Source: Acidovorax sp. GBBC 1281 (GTDB lineage Bacteria > Pseudomonadota > Gammaproteobacteria > Burkholderiales > Burkholderiaceae_C). From it: 64,000 nucleotides of DNA. Both the position numbers and the translations under genes were made by a program. The notes under the pieces are model-generated. The model searched no databases. It was not told where the DNA came from and saw only the letters and a list, made by a program, of their open reading frames with translations. The stretch's first letter is position 1. Each line of letters begins with the position of its first letter. The stretch covers positions 4,668,001 through 4,732,000 of the forward strand of contig NZ_CP097269.1 in NCBI RefSeq assembly GCF_028473645.1, given 5' to 3'. Shown one piece after another: positions 1-8,316 of the stretch.

Positions 1-543
1 AAACGCAAGAAGCATGGTGCTGAATACCGGCGCGAATGGCGCAAGGTCCATCTGGGCATCGACGCGCAGACGCTGGAAATACGCGCCATCGAGGTGACCA
101 GCAACGCCATTGGGGATGCGCCGATGTTGCCCGGGTTGCTGGCTCAGATTCCCACTGACGAATCCATCGAAAGCGTCAGTGCCGATGGCGCCTACGACAC
201 GCGCGCCTGCCTGGACGCCATTGCCGAGCGGCACGCGATGGCGGTGATCCCGCCCCGCAAGAACGCCAGCCATTGGAAGAAGTCGAGTCCGGGCTCGGCG
301 CATCGTAATGAGGCCATTCGGGCGTGCCAGCGCCTGGGTCGCGGCATTTGGAAGAAGTGGAGCGGCTACCACCGGCGCAGCCTTGTGGAGACGAAGATGC
401 ACTGCTTCAAGCGACTGGGCGAACGGGTGATCGCGCGCACGTTCGACCGCCAGGTTGTGGAGCTGCATGTCCGCGTGGCCTTGCTCAATCGGTTCAGTCA
501 GATCGGCCGTCCTCACACCGTGTCGGTGACTGCTGTGGCATAG
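1..543 (+). CDS. IS5-family transposase (IS903-like), 3' part
   Basis: The frame is open from base 1 and stops with TAG at 541-543, so the 5' end lies outside the window. The 180-residue piece carries the C-terminal half of a DDE transposase: an Asp in DGAYDT (fragment residue 62), then GYHRRSLVET with the catalytic Glu, followed by a helical tail. This arrangement is typical of the IS903 side of the IS5 family. The element's right terminal repeat is visible 36 bp downstream at 579-597. No frameshift is seen in this part, so the element may be intact to the left of the window. Confidence 0.85.
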   Translation, partial: KRKKHGAEYRREWRKVHLGIDAQTLEIRAIEVTSNAIGDAPMLPGLLAQIPTDESIESVSADGAYDTRACLDAIAERHAMAVIPPRKNASHWKKSSPGSAHRNEAIRACQRLGRGIWKKWSGYHRRSLVETKMHCFKRLGERVIARTFDRQVVELHVRVALLNRFSQIGRPHTVSVTAVA

Positions 544-578
544 GTCCGTCTGGGGTTGGGGTCATGCCGTCTGCAATT

Positions 579-597
579 CGATTTGTGCAACAGCGCC
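579..597 (+). repeat. Right terminal inverted repeat of the first IS
   Basis: The sequence GATTTGTGCAACAGCGCC ends at 597. Its reverse complement begins GGCGCTGTTGCACAAATC, the form expected for IS903-like ends (GGCxxTGTTGxxxAAATC). The partner left end is outside the window. The second insertion sequence begins 2-3 bp further on. Confidence 0.6.
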
Positions 598-599
598 CC

Positions 600-1881
600 G
601 GGAACCTCTCAAAACCCATCCGGTCCCTTGTTGATCGAGAATGCGTGCTCCATCCTTTGCCATGATCACTCCCCGTAGCGCCCTGAAGTTCGACCTGTTC
701 GCTGAGGCCTCGCGCCAACACAAGAGAGATGAGGTGGGCGATCCGCTGCAGGTGATCGCGCGGCACATCGACTTCGCAGAACTGGCCCGGCTGGTGGATG
801 CCTTGATCGAACGCGGGGGTGGCCGCCGGGGCGGTCGGCCCGCCTACCCCACCGAGGTGATGGTGCGCATCCTGGTGTTGAAGCGGCTGTACAACCTGTC
901 CGATGAGCAGATGGAGTATCAGTTGCTGGACCGGGGGAGCTACCAGCGGTTTTGCCTGTTGCAGGATGCGATGAACGTGCCGGACCGCAACACGATCTGG
1001 CGCTTTGGCGAGCGCCTTGGCGTGGGCGGGGCAACGGCCTTGTTCCAGGGGGTGGATGCCCAACTGCAGCGCCACGGCTACATCGCCCGGGGCGGGCAGG
1101 CCATTGATGCCACGCTGGTGCCCGCGCCCCGACAGCACATCGGCCAGCAGGAGCGGCGAACGCTGGCACAAGGCGGGCAGCCGGACTGGAGCCAAGCGCG
1201 ACGCAGGCAAAAGGATGTGGAGGCCACGCACACGAAGAAGCACGGCAAAAGCCACTTCGGCTACAAGCTCAGCGTGAGCGTGGACCTCAAGCACGGCTTC
1301 ATCCGCCGCCTCGCCACGGGCACGGCCAGCGAGCACGACGGGCACCACTTCGATGAGGTGCTGGACATGCACAACACCGGGCGGGCAGTGCATGCGGACA
1401 AAGCCTACCCGAGCCGCCAAAGGTGCCAGATGCTGAAAGTGCTGGGATTCGTGGATGCGATGCAGCGCCGTGCGCAGGCGGGCCGACCACAGAGCGAATG
1501 CCAGAAGGGGCGCAACCAGCGCATCGCAAAGAAACGAGCCAAGGTGGAGCACGTGTTCGCCGGTATCCGCCACCTGGGGGGCAAGTTCGTGCGCACCATC
1601 GGACAGGCGCGCGCCACGGTGGGGATGACGATGATGGCCGCCTGCTACAACATGAAGCGACTGGCCTGGTTCCTGCATCGGGGCGTGGATGCTTTCTTCA
1701 AGCCCGCCACTGGCAAGGCACAAGTGCGCCTGCAAACGGTGAAAGCCTGAGCCACCGGGCCTGCAAGGCCCCTCATGCACCCAGGCGCAGACCGTTGCTG
1801 GGCCTCATCACGCTCAAACGGCTACTGGCGCCCACTCCTCCCTATTCGGATTCGTCAAACATGGGGTTGTGAGAGGCTCCC
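600..1881 (+). mobile_element. Complete IS5-family insertion sequence, about 1.28 kb
   Basis: Imperfect 18-bp terminal inverted repeats match at 16 of 18 positions: GGGAACCTCTCAAAACCC at 600-617 and GGGTTGTGAGAGGCTCCC at 1864-1881. They enclose one transposase gene. GCCC occurs at 595-598 and again at 1883-1886, which would fit a 4-bp target duplication if the element is extended by one base at each end; this is tentative. The left end abuts the right end of the preceding IS. Confidence 0.8.
662..1750 (+). CDS. IS5-family transposase
   Basis: Full-length DDE transposase of 362 residues. It has the N-terminal helix-turn-helix region, then GQAIDATLV (first Asp), HADKAYPS (second Asp) and KKRAKVEHVFAGIRHLGG (catalytic Glu), the usual IS5-type spacing. 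I prefer the ATG at 662 because homologous proteins start close to this point; an in-frame ATG at 641 would add seven residues. The gene is undamaged and bounded by both terminal repeats, so the element could still be active. It is unrelated at close range to the transposase fragment just upstream. Confidence 0.9.
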   Translation: MITPRSALKFDLFAEASRQHKRDEVGDPLQVIARHIDFAELARLVDALIERGGGRRGGRPAYPTEVMVRILVLKRLYNLSDEQMEYQLLDRGSYQRFCLLQDAMNVPDRNTIWRFGERLGVGGATALFQGVDAQLQRHGYIARGGQAIDATLVPAPRQHIGQQERRTLAQGGQPDWSQARRRQKDVEATHTKKHGKSHFGYKLSVSVDLKHGFIRRLATGTASEHDGHHFDEVLDMHNTGRAVHADKAYPSRQRCQMLKVLGFVDAMQRRAQAGRPQSECQKGRNQRIAKKRAKVEHVFAGIRHLGGKFVRTIGQARATVGMTMMAACYNMKRLAWFLHRGVDAFFKPATGKAQVRLQTVKA

Positions 1882-2038
1882 AGCCCTTTCACTCACCGCA
1901 TTGATTTTTGAGGTTTCCCTGTTTTTATCGATGCTGCAGAAACAAGGAGTGCGTCTGCCTGAAAAAGAGACCAGCACTTTCTTCCTGCTTTTTTCCCTGC
2001 GCCCTTATCGCCGACGTTCGGAACGCATTCGCGTTCGG

Positions 2039-2389
2039 ATGGCTCAACGCAAGGTGGGTATTTTTCTCCTGTCGTTTGCCAGTTTTTTTGGCTGCTGGGC
2101 AGGATTTAACGCTGCGGCCTCTATTGCACCCGGCCAACTGAGCCGCATCGTGGTCTCCGCAATCGTTTTTGAATTCGACGCAGCGCCCGCCAACCGATGC
2201 GCGCTCACCCCGACGGAACGGTTGAAGGTGCAGCGCGACGAGCCCCTCGTCAAGGCTCTTTTTCTGGCAGGCACCCAGGACAAGGCCATTCTGGCGGAGC
2301 GGCAAAAGAATCTCTTCAAGCCCATCCAGTTCAAGGGTTTCCGCGCCCGGGCAGAAGAAGAACGAGGGCTGTCCCTGCAACGACGGTAG
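2039..2389 (+). CDS. Hypothetical small protein with signal-like N-terminus
   Basis: A 116-residue reading frame in a stretch of lower GC between the IS and the Bug-type gene. The first 30 residues (MAQRKVGIFLLSF, then small residues to AAASIA) look like a signal peptide; the rest is charged and unrecognised. The frame stays open upstream to the IS right end, so this could also be the remnant of a longer gene cut by the insertion. An antisense frame of similar length exists. I see no strong Shine-Dalgarno sequence. Treat as tentative. Confidence 0.25.
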   Translation: MAQRKVGIFLLSFASFFGCWAGFNAAASIAPGQLSRIVVSAIVFEFDAAPANRCALTPTERLKVQRDEPLVKALFLAGTQDKAILAERQKNLFKPIQFKGFRARAEEERGLSLQRR

Positions 2390-2589
2390 CATGCCATGCT
2401 TCGGCGTGAGGCATGCGCTTCCTCACTCCATTGGGCAGGCCGGCTCGCGCACAGCGACATGGCCATGGCTGTTCGGCATATGGGCAGATGCAGCGCATTG
2501 CCGCACTGGAACGCGGCGGCCGGCTGGTCGATCCGCAAGGCCTGGCACCGGCCTGGGACTGACCCGGCCCGCCCCGTGCCCGGCGGCGG

Positions 2590-3572
2590 CTATTCCTCGG
2601 ACGAAAAGCCCGATGCGGCCACCACGGGCGCCCAGCGCTCGCGCTCCTGCGCCAGTTGTCGCGCGAACTCTTCGGGGGTGCTGCTGACGGGCTCGAAGCC
2701 CAGCTTGGCCAGCGACTCCACCACGGCCGGATCGCGGATGGCCTGCTGTGCCAGCGCCAGCAGCCGGTCGACCTGCGCTGCGGGCGTCTTGGCGGGCAGG
2801 TACAGCCCATAGCTTTCCACGCCGTGGATGCCGGCGAAGCCCTGCTCCTCGAACGTGGCGACATCGGGCAGGAAGCGCGAGCGCCGCGTGTCGGTCACGC
2901 CCAGCACGCGCACCCGGCCGGTGGGCAGGTGCGGCAGGCAGTCGCCCACGTGAAGCAGCCGGAGGCGACCTGCCCACCCATCAGGTCCTGCAAGCCCGGG
3001 GCTGCGCCGCGGTAAGGCACGTGCGTGAGCTGGATGCCGGCCGCGCGGGCGAACTGGTTGCCCAGAAAGTGCGGCATGGCGCCGGCCGCGGGCGAGGCGT
3101 AGCCCTCGGGCTCAGTCCGCGCCTTCGTCCAGTCGGCGAACTGGCGCAGGGTCTTGACCGACTCGGGCACCTTCGGCCCGACCATGAAGCCGCAGGTGGA
3201 CAGGGCCACCGGCGTCACGGCGATGAAGTCCGTGGCCGGCCGGTACTGCAGGCGCTTGTAGACGTGCGGGTAGATGGTCAGCATGGACGAGGGGCTGAGC
3301 ACCAGGGTGAGCCCATCGGGCGGCGCGTCCTTGAGCGTGGCCAGGGCAATGCGCCCGCCCGCGCCCACCTTCTGCTCGACCACCGTGGTGGTGCCGGTGC
3401 GGCCACGCCACTGCTCGGCCAGGCGGCGGGCCACCACGTCGATCGATCCCCCGGCGGGAAACCCCACCAGGATGCGGGGCACGCCCTGCTGCGCCCGTGC
3501 GGGCGCTCCCAGGCCAGCGGCGGCCAGCCCTGCCAGCGCCAGGCCGGCCTGGCGTCGGTTCATCTTCGTCAT
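2590..3572 (-). pseudogene. Bug-family tripartite tricarboxylate transporter binding protein, frameshifted
   Basis: The start is the ATG at 3572-3570, 5 nt after AAGGAGACAACGC. The protein has a signal peptide (MTKMNRRQAGLALAGLAAAG ending in ARA), then ILVGFPAGGSIDVVAR, the signature Bug lobe start, and VPYRGAAPGLQDLMGGQVAS. Near 2950 the frame is lost. Restoring one base gives the run CFHVGDCLPHLPTGRVRVLG and a 327-residue protein, the normal Bug length. Bug proteins are periplasmic receptors for carboxylates and other small ligands. No membrane components (TctA/TctB) are nearby. The single-base deletion could be a sequencing error, but the neighbouring monooxygenase is also broken. Confidence 0.85.
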
Positions 3573-3669
3573 GCGTTGTCTCCTTGTGCAGGTTCTGTTG
3601 GGGCAAGGCCGGAAAGCATGCCAGACGACCGTGCCGGCCGGAACCACGGGGCCATCAGGGGAGCGGGGA

Positions 3670-4236
3670 TCAAGGGAGGGGCGCGGACGACGCGGCTGCC
3701 GCCGCCGTTGCCAGGCGCTCCAGCAGCGGATGCAGTTGCCCGCCGCCCTCGCCCACCGCCTGCACCAGCGCCGCATCGTGCGCCAGCACCGCCTCGCTCA
3801 GCCGCTGCAGCGCGGCGCGGCCCGCGGGCGTGGGATGCAGGGTCCAGCCGCGGCCATCCCGCGGATCGGGGGCGCGCCGCACCCAGCCCTGGGCGTGCAG
3901 CCAGTCCACCAGGCGCATGCCGCCGCTGCGATGCAGCCCCATCGCATCGGCCAGCACGCCCTGGCGCAGGCCCGGGTTGTCCGCCACCAGCACGAGCGCG
4001 GCGAAGCGCTGCGGGCTCACTTCGGCCTGCGCGGCGACGGCCCGCTGAAAGTGCAGGTACAGCGCGTTCTGCGCGCGCCGCAGCGCATAGCCCATGAGCT
4101 GGTCGAGCACGCCGTAGTCCAGGCCCGGCAGGGGGCGCAGTTCGCCCTCGGGCGCATCCGGGGCGCGCGCCGGCGCCGCAGGCTTGGCCGGCGCATGGGA
4201 GGGCAGGGTTTTCGCGCGTGCCGATTTTTGTTGCAT
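3670..4236 (-). CDS. MarR-family transcriptional regulator
   Basis: A 188-residue protein with a 45-residue Ala/Pro-rich N-terminal extension before the winged-helix core. The core shows GYALRRAQNALYLHF (dimer helix), SPQRFAALVLV, the recognition-helix stretch GLHRSGGMRLVDWLHAQG and a DPRDGRG wing turn, as in MarR proteins controlling aromatic catabolism. It is divergent from the FAD monooxygenase at 4296, and its start codon lies inside the palindrome at 4228-4246, so autorepression and control of the monooxygenase are likely. The regulator is intact while both neighbours are frameshifted. Confidence 0.85.
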   Translation of the reverse strand: MQQKSARAKTLPSHAPAKPAAPARAPDAPEGELRPLPGLDYGVLDQLMGYALRRAQNALYLHFQRAVAAQAEVSPQRFAALVLVADNPGLRQGVLADAMGLHRSGGMRLVDWLHAQGWVRRAPDPRDGRGWTLHPTPAGRAALQRLSEAVLAHDAALVQAVGEGGGQLHPLLERLATAAAAASSAPLP

Positions 4237-4246
4237 TGCGCAACAA
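4228..4246. promoter_or_regulatory. Palindromic MarR-type operator candidate
   Basis: TTGTTGC, five bases, then GCAACAA: a perfect 7-bp inverted repeat in the 59-bp gap between the divergent marR and monooxygenase genes, overlapping the marR start codon (4234-4236). Arm length and position fit operators of MarR regulators. The regulator link is inferred from position. Confidence 0.6.
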
Positions 4247-4295
4247 TAGGCGGCGCCATCGCACGGCGTCAAGCAGGACAACCCGGAGACACACC

Positions 4296-5550
4296 ATGCC
4301 CTCTGCACCGCTCCAAATCGTCGTCGCCGGCGGCGGCATCGGCGGCCTCACGGCCGCGCTGGCCCTGGCGGCCCAAGGCCACCGCATCACCGTGTGCGAA
4401 GCCTCCGCGCACCTGAAGCCGCTCGGCGTCGGCATCAACCTGCTGCCGCACGCCGTGGCGGTGCTCGATGGCCTGGGGCTGCTGCCCGCGCTGCGTACGA
4501 TGGGAGTGGAGACCGCCGCGCTGGTCTTCGCCAACCGCCACGGCCAGCCGATCTACGAAGACCGGCGCGGCGTGGCCGCGGGCTACAGCCATCCGCAACT
4601 GAGCGTGCACCGCGGGCAGCTGCAGATGTTCCTGTGGGACGAGGCGGCGCGGCACAGCTGCGCAGCGGCGCGCGCATCACCGGCAGGACGACGCCGGCGC
4701 CACCGCCCACATCGCCCATGCCGATGGCCGCACCGAGGCGCTGCCCTGCGACCTGCTGATCGGCGCGGACGGCATCCATTCGGCGCTGCGGCGCCAGTTT
4801 TATCCCGATGAAGGCGCGCCGTGCTGGAACGGCATGATGATGTGGCGCGGCACCACCGTGGCGCGGCCGTTCCTGGACGGGCGCACCATGGTGCAGGCCG
4901 GCCACCGCCGGGCGAAGTTCGTGGTCTACCCGATCGCGCCGCCCGCGGCGGACGGCACGCAGCTCATCAACTGGGTGGCCGACCGCCGCCTGCGCGAGGA
5001 CGGCTTCGGCGGCGGGCTCCGGGCGCCCGACCGCGCCGACTGGAGCCGGCCCGGCGCGGTGGACGACCTGCTGCCCACCTTCGGCGCGTGGCACTTCGAC
5101 TGGCTGGACGTGCCCGGCGTGATCCGCGCGGCCACGCAGATCCTGGAGTGGCCCATGGTGGACCGCGACCCCCTGCCCCGCTGGCGCCACGGCCGCGTCA
5201 CCTTGCTGGGCGATGCCGCGCACCCCATGTACCCCATCGGCTCCAACGGCGCCACGCAGGCCATCCTGGACGCCCGCGCGCTGGCCGATGCGCTGCACGC
5301 GCAGCCCGACCCCGTCGCCGCGCTGGAACATTACGAGGCCGCGCGCCGCCCCGCCACCGCCCGCATCGTGGCCTTGAACCGGCAGGAGGGCCTGGACGCC
5401 ATCCTCGACATGGTGGAAGAACGCGCCCCCGAGGGCTTCGCGCGCATCGAGGACGTGATGGACCCGGCCGTGCTGGCGCGCTGGGTGCAGGAATACAAGG
5501 CCGCGGCCGGCCACCGGCAGGTCGAAGCAAAATCGGCCTCCAGCGCATGA
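4296..5550 (+). pseudogene. FAD-dependent aromatic monooxygenase, frameshifted
   Basis: Starts at ATG 4296 (MPSAPLQIVVAGGGIGGLTA), with the GxGxxG FAD site at the N-terminus as in salicylate or 6-hydroxynicotinate hydroxylases. The second FAD motif is VTLLGDAAHPMYPIGSNG in the 3' part. Between about 4650 and 4690 the frame changes twice: frame 0 up to DEAAR, then a short LRSGARITG stretch in another frame, then QDDAGATAHIAHADGR in the third. A 2-bp CA duplication plus a short deletion would explain this. The last codons (from about 5528) lie inside a dispersed repeat. The substrate cannot be told; the MarR neighbour suggests an aromatic acid. Confidence 0.85.
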
Positions 5551-5588
5551 TTTTCTAGGGCATAATGCTATTATTTTTATAGCAATCG
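5528..5588 (+). repeat. Dispersed ~60-bp repeat, copy A
   Basis: Starts AAAATCGGCCTCCAGCGCAT, contains CTAGGGCATAATGCTAT and ends in the hairpin GCTAT-N7-ATAGC. The same blocks in the same order occur at 33540-33598. This copy overlaps the stop codon of the monooxygenase reading frame, so it supplies the last residues of that protein. Confidence 0.75.
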
Positions 5589-5654
5589 GCTGCCTGATTC
5601 TCCGCCGGGGCGCGGGCGGGCGGCGCCCCGGCGCCCACTGCCGATAATCGCCCG

Positions 5655-7349
5655 ATGCCCCGCACCTCCCAACGACTCCATCCCCACCGCGAACCGGTCG
5701 CCACGCGCGCCGCGGCCACCGTGCTGCTGCTGCGCGACGCGCCGGCAGCCGGCGGCGGCACCGGGCTCGAAGTGCTGATGACGCGCCGCTCGCCGAACGC
5801 CAGCTTCGCGCCCGACGCCTACGTGTTCCCGGGCGGCGGCATCGACGCGCTGGACGCCGCGCCCGCATCGCACGCCGCCGCGGACCGGCGCGCCACGCAG
5901 AACGACCAGCGCGTGACGCAGGCCATCGCCGCCATCCGCGAGAGCTTCGAGGAACTGGGTGTGCTGCTGGCGCGCCGTGCCGACGGCCGCTTCGCCGGTG
6001 CCGCGGACATCGCCGCGCTCGACCGCCACGAGCCGTTCGTAGCGCAGTGCCAGGCGCGCGGGCTGCGGCTGGCGGCCGATGCCGTGTTCCTGCTCGCCCA
6101 CTGGACGGCCGACCGCGACCTGCCGCGCCGCTTCGACGTGCCCTTTCTCGTGGCGCGCATGCCCGAGGGCCAGGAACCCGTGGCCGACGAGGCCGAGCAG
6201 TTTGAGCCGGTGTGGGTGCGCCCGGCCGACGCGCTGGAGCGCCATGCCGCAGGGCGCTTCTTCATGATCTACCCCACCATCCGCACGCTGGAGCGGCTGG
6301 CCCGGTTCGACGGCGTGGACGCCGTGCTGGCCGCCGTGGCGCACGAGGCGCCGCTGTGGACCAGCTGCCCGCGCGCCGGCCTGCTGGCGGGCCGGGAATC
6401 GCGCTACATGGAGCACGAGCCGCCCTTCGGCGAACTGGCGCTGGTGTGCCCCGACGGCCAGATCGTGCATCCGCTCGACTGGCAGAGCGACCACCCGGTG
6501 CCGCTGCTGCGCAACGTGCAGCGCCTGACCGCGCCCAACCCCGGCGTGATGACCGGCCCGGGCACCAACAGCTACCTGGTGGGCGACCCGGCCACGGGGT
6601 TCATCGCCATCGACCCCGGCCCGCAGGATGCCGAGCACCTGGAGCGCCTGTGGCGCGCGGCCGGCGGCGACATCCGCATGATCGTTTGCACGCATTCGCA
6701 CCCCGACCATTCCCCCGGCGCGCTGCCGCTGCAGGCCCGGGTGGCCGCCCATGGCCGCGCCGCACCGCCCATCCTGGGCCTGCCTTCGGCGCCCACCGCG
6801 CGCGCGGCCAGCCACTTCGTGCCCGAGCGCGCAGTGGCGCAGGGCGAGCGGCTCGTGCTGACCGGCCCGTCGCCCGAGGGCGAAGTCACGCACACGCTGG
6901 AGGTGGTGCACACCCCCGGCCACGCGGCCAACCACCTGTGCCTGCTGCTGGTCGAGGACGGCCTGCTTTTCAGCGGCGACCACATCCTGAACGGCAGCAC
7001 CACGGTGGTGGACCCGCCGGACGGCAACATGGCCGACTACCTCGATTCGCTCGACCGGCTCGATGCGCTGTGCGAGCGGCATGGCGTGCAGTTCATCCTG
7101 CCCGCGCACGGCTACGTGCTGGGCGATGCGCGCGGCGCCATCGCCGGCCTCAAGGCCCACCGCCTGGCGCGCGAGGCCAAGGTTCTGGCCGCGATGCAGG
7201 CCTTTCCCGACGGCAGCCCGGACGACTGGGTGCGCCACGCCTACGGCGATGTGCCCGAGCGAATGTGGCCGGTGGCCCGGCGCTCGCTGCTGGCCCATGT
7301 CGAGCGCATCCGCGCACTGAACCTTTCCCTGGAGCCCGGCCATGTCTGA
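5655..7349 (+). CDS. NUDIX-metallo-beta-lactamase fusion hydrolase
   Basis: A 564-residue protein. The N-terminal half (about 15-210) is NUDIX-like: VLMTRRSPNASFAPDAYVFP then GGG, and a NUDIX helix AIRESFEELGVL separated by a longer loop than usual. The C-terminal half (about 270-560) is a metallo-beta-lactamase fold with HSHPDH at 347-352, VVHTPGHAANHLC and LFSGDHIL, the zinc ligands of the glyoxalase II/LACTB2 branch. LACTB2-like proteins are hydrolases or endoribonucleases; the actual substrate is unknown. The next gene starts 8 bp inside its end, so the two are co-translated. Confidence 0.85.
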   Translation: MPRTSQRLHPHREPVATRAAATVLLLRDAPAAGGGTGLEVLMTRRSPNASFAPDAYVFPGGGIDALDAAPASHAAADRRATQNDQRVTQAIAAIRESFEELGVLLARRADGRFAGAADIAALDRHEPFVAQCQARGLRLAADAVFLLAHWTADRDLPRRFDVPFLVARMPEGQEPVADEAEQFEPVWVRPADALERHAAGRFFMIYPTIRTLERLARFDGVDAVLAAVAHEAPLWTSCPRAGLLAGRESRYMEHEPPFGELALVCPDGQIVHPLDWQSDHPVPLLRNVQRLTAPNPGVMTGPGTNSYLVGDPATGFIAIDPGPQDAEHLERLWRAAGGDIRMIVCTHSHPDHSPGALPLQARVAAHGRAAPPILGLPSAPTARAASHFVPERAVAQGERLVLTGPSPEGEVTHTLEVVHTPGHAANHLCLLLVEDGLLFSGDHILNGSTTVVDPPDGNMADYLDSLDRLDALCERHGVQFILPAHGYVLGDARGAIAGLKAHRLAREAKVLAAMQAFPDGSPDDWVRHAYGDVPERMWPVARRSLLAHVERIRALNLSLEPGHV

Positions 7350-8163
7350 TCCCACCCGCGAACACATCCGCCTTGCCAAGCGCGTGGCCGAACAACTGGG
7401 CTGCTCGCGCAGCACGGCCGAGCAATACATCGAGGGCGGCTGGGTCCGCGTGGACGGCCGCGTGGTCGAGGCGCCCCGTGCCCGCGTCTCGCCGCACCAG
7501 GCGGTGGCCATGGACCAGGACGCCAACCTGAAGGAGCTGACCCCGGTGACCCTGCTGCTGCACAAGCCCGTGGGCTACGAAGCGGGACTGGGCGGCCCGG
7601 GCGCACCGCAGGGCCCGGTCGGCGCGGCGCCGGCAGGCCCAGGCCGCCATGGAAGCCACGGCAGCCGCAGCCAGGGCGAGCCCTCGGCGCTCACCCTGCT
7701 CGGCGCGGCCTCGCATGCGGCCGACGACGCCAGCGGCACGCGAGTGCTGCAGCGGCACTTCCGCGCGCTCGAATGCTTCACCCCGCTGCCCACGCCCGCG
7801 AGCGGCCTGGTCGTCTATACGCAGGATGCGCGCATCGCCCGCAAGCTCGCCGAGGACATCGAATCGCTGGAGCAGGAATGCATCGTCGAGGTGCAGGGCA
7901 CGCTGTCCGACAGCGGACTGAAAAAGCTCTGCCACGGCCTGAGCTTCAACGGCCGGCCGCTGCCGCCCATCAAGGTGAGCTGGCAGAACGAGACGCGCCT
8001 GCGCTTTGCGCTCAAGGGCATCCGCCCCGGGCAGATCCCGGCCATGTGCGAGGCCGTGGGCCTGTCGGTCGTGGCCATCAAGCGCATCCGCCTCGGCCGC
8101 GTGCCGCTGGCCAAGGTGCCCGAGGGCCAGTGGCGCTACCTGCAGCCGTGGGAAAAGTTCTGA
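7342..8163 (+). CDS. RluF/RsuA-family pseudouridine synthase homologue lacking the catalytic Asp
   Basis: A 273-residue protein with an N-terminal S4 RNA-binding domain (about 8-65: LAKRVAEQLGCSRSTAEQYI, GGWVRVDGRVV) and a pseudouridine-synthase fold ending RIRLGRVPLAKVPEGQWRYL. At the active-site position, families have GRLDxxSxGL; here it reads PLPTPASGL, with Pro150 in place of the catalytic Asp. The conserved EY of the following motif is EC (Cys180). A 35-residue Gly/Pro/Ser insert follows LLLHKPVGYEAG. It is therefore probably an RNA-binding protein without synthase activity. It overlaps the upstream hydrolase gene by 8 bp. Confidence 0.8.
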   Translation: MSDPTREHIRLAKRVAEQLGCSRSTAEQYIEGGWVRVDGRVVEAPRARVSPHQAVAMDQDANLKELTPVTLLLHKPVGYEAGLGGPGAPQGPVGAAPAGPGRHGSHGSRSQGEPSALTLLGAASHAADDASGTRVLQRHFRALECFTPLPTPASGLVVYTQDARIARKLAEDIESLEQECIVEVQGTLSDSGLKKLCHGLSFNGRPLPPIKVSWQNETRLRFALKGIRPGQIPAMCEAVGLSVVAIKRIRLGRVPLAKVPEGQWRYLQPWEKF

Positions 8164-8198
8164 TGCCGGCGGGCGCCCCGCCGCGCGCGGCGCCTCCG

Positions 8199-8246
8199 CA
8201 AACGCTACAAAATCAGTAGCTGCCACCGCAATTTGGTATTGCTCTA
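8199..8246 (-). repeat. Dispersed repeat, copy E (inverted, partial)
   Basis: Read on the minus strand it gives GCGGTGGCAGCTACTGATTT then TGTAGCG, matching copy C in uvrA (GCGGTGGCAGCTATCG... AATAGTAGCG). The 5' half of the unit is weakly preserved. It lies 35 bp downstream of the pseudouridine-synthase-like gene. Confidence 0.6.
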
Positions 8247-8316
8247 CAGGCCGATGGACAGGCCACCGATGCCCCAGGGGCTGCGCTACACTCCGCGGCA
8301 CCGAGGAGAGCAGCCC

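Noticed and set aside
494..1780. Long reading frame on the minus strand across the IS
   Set aside because: It is the antisense shadow of the transposase gene: His/Gln/Val-rich without motifs, and the plus strand holds a full DDE transposase with terminal repeats.
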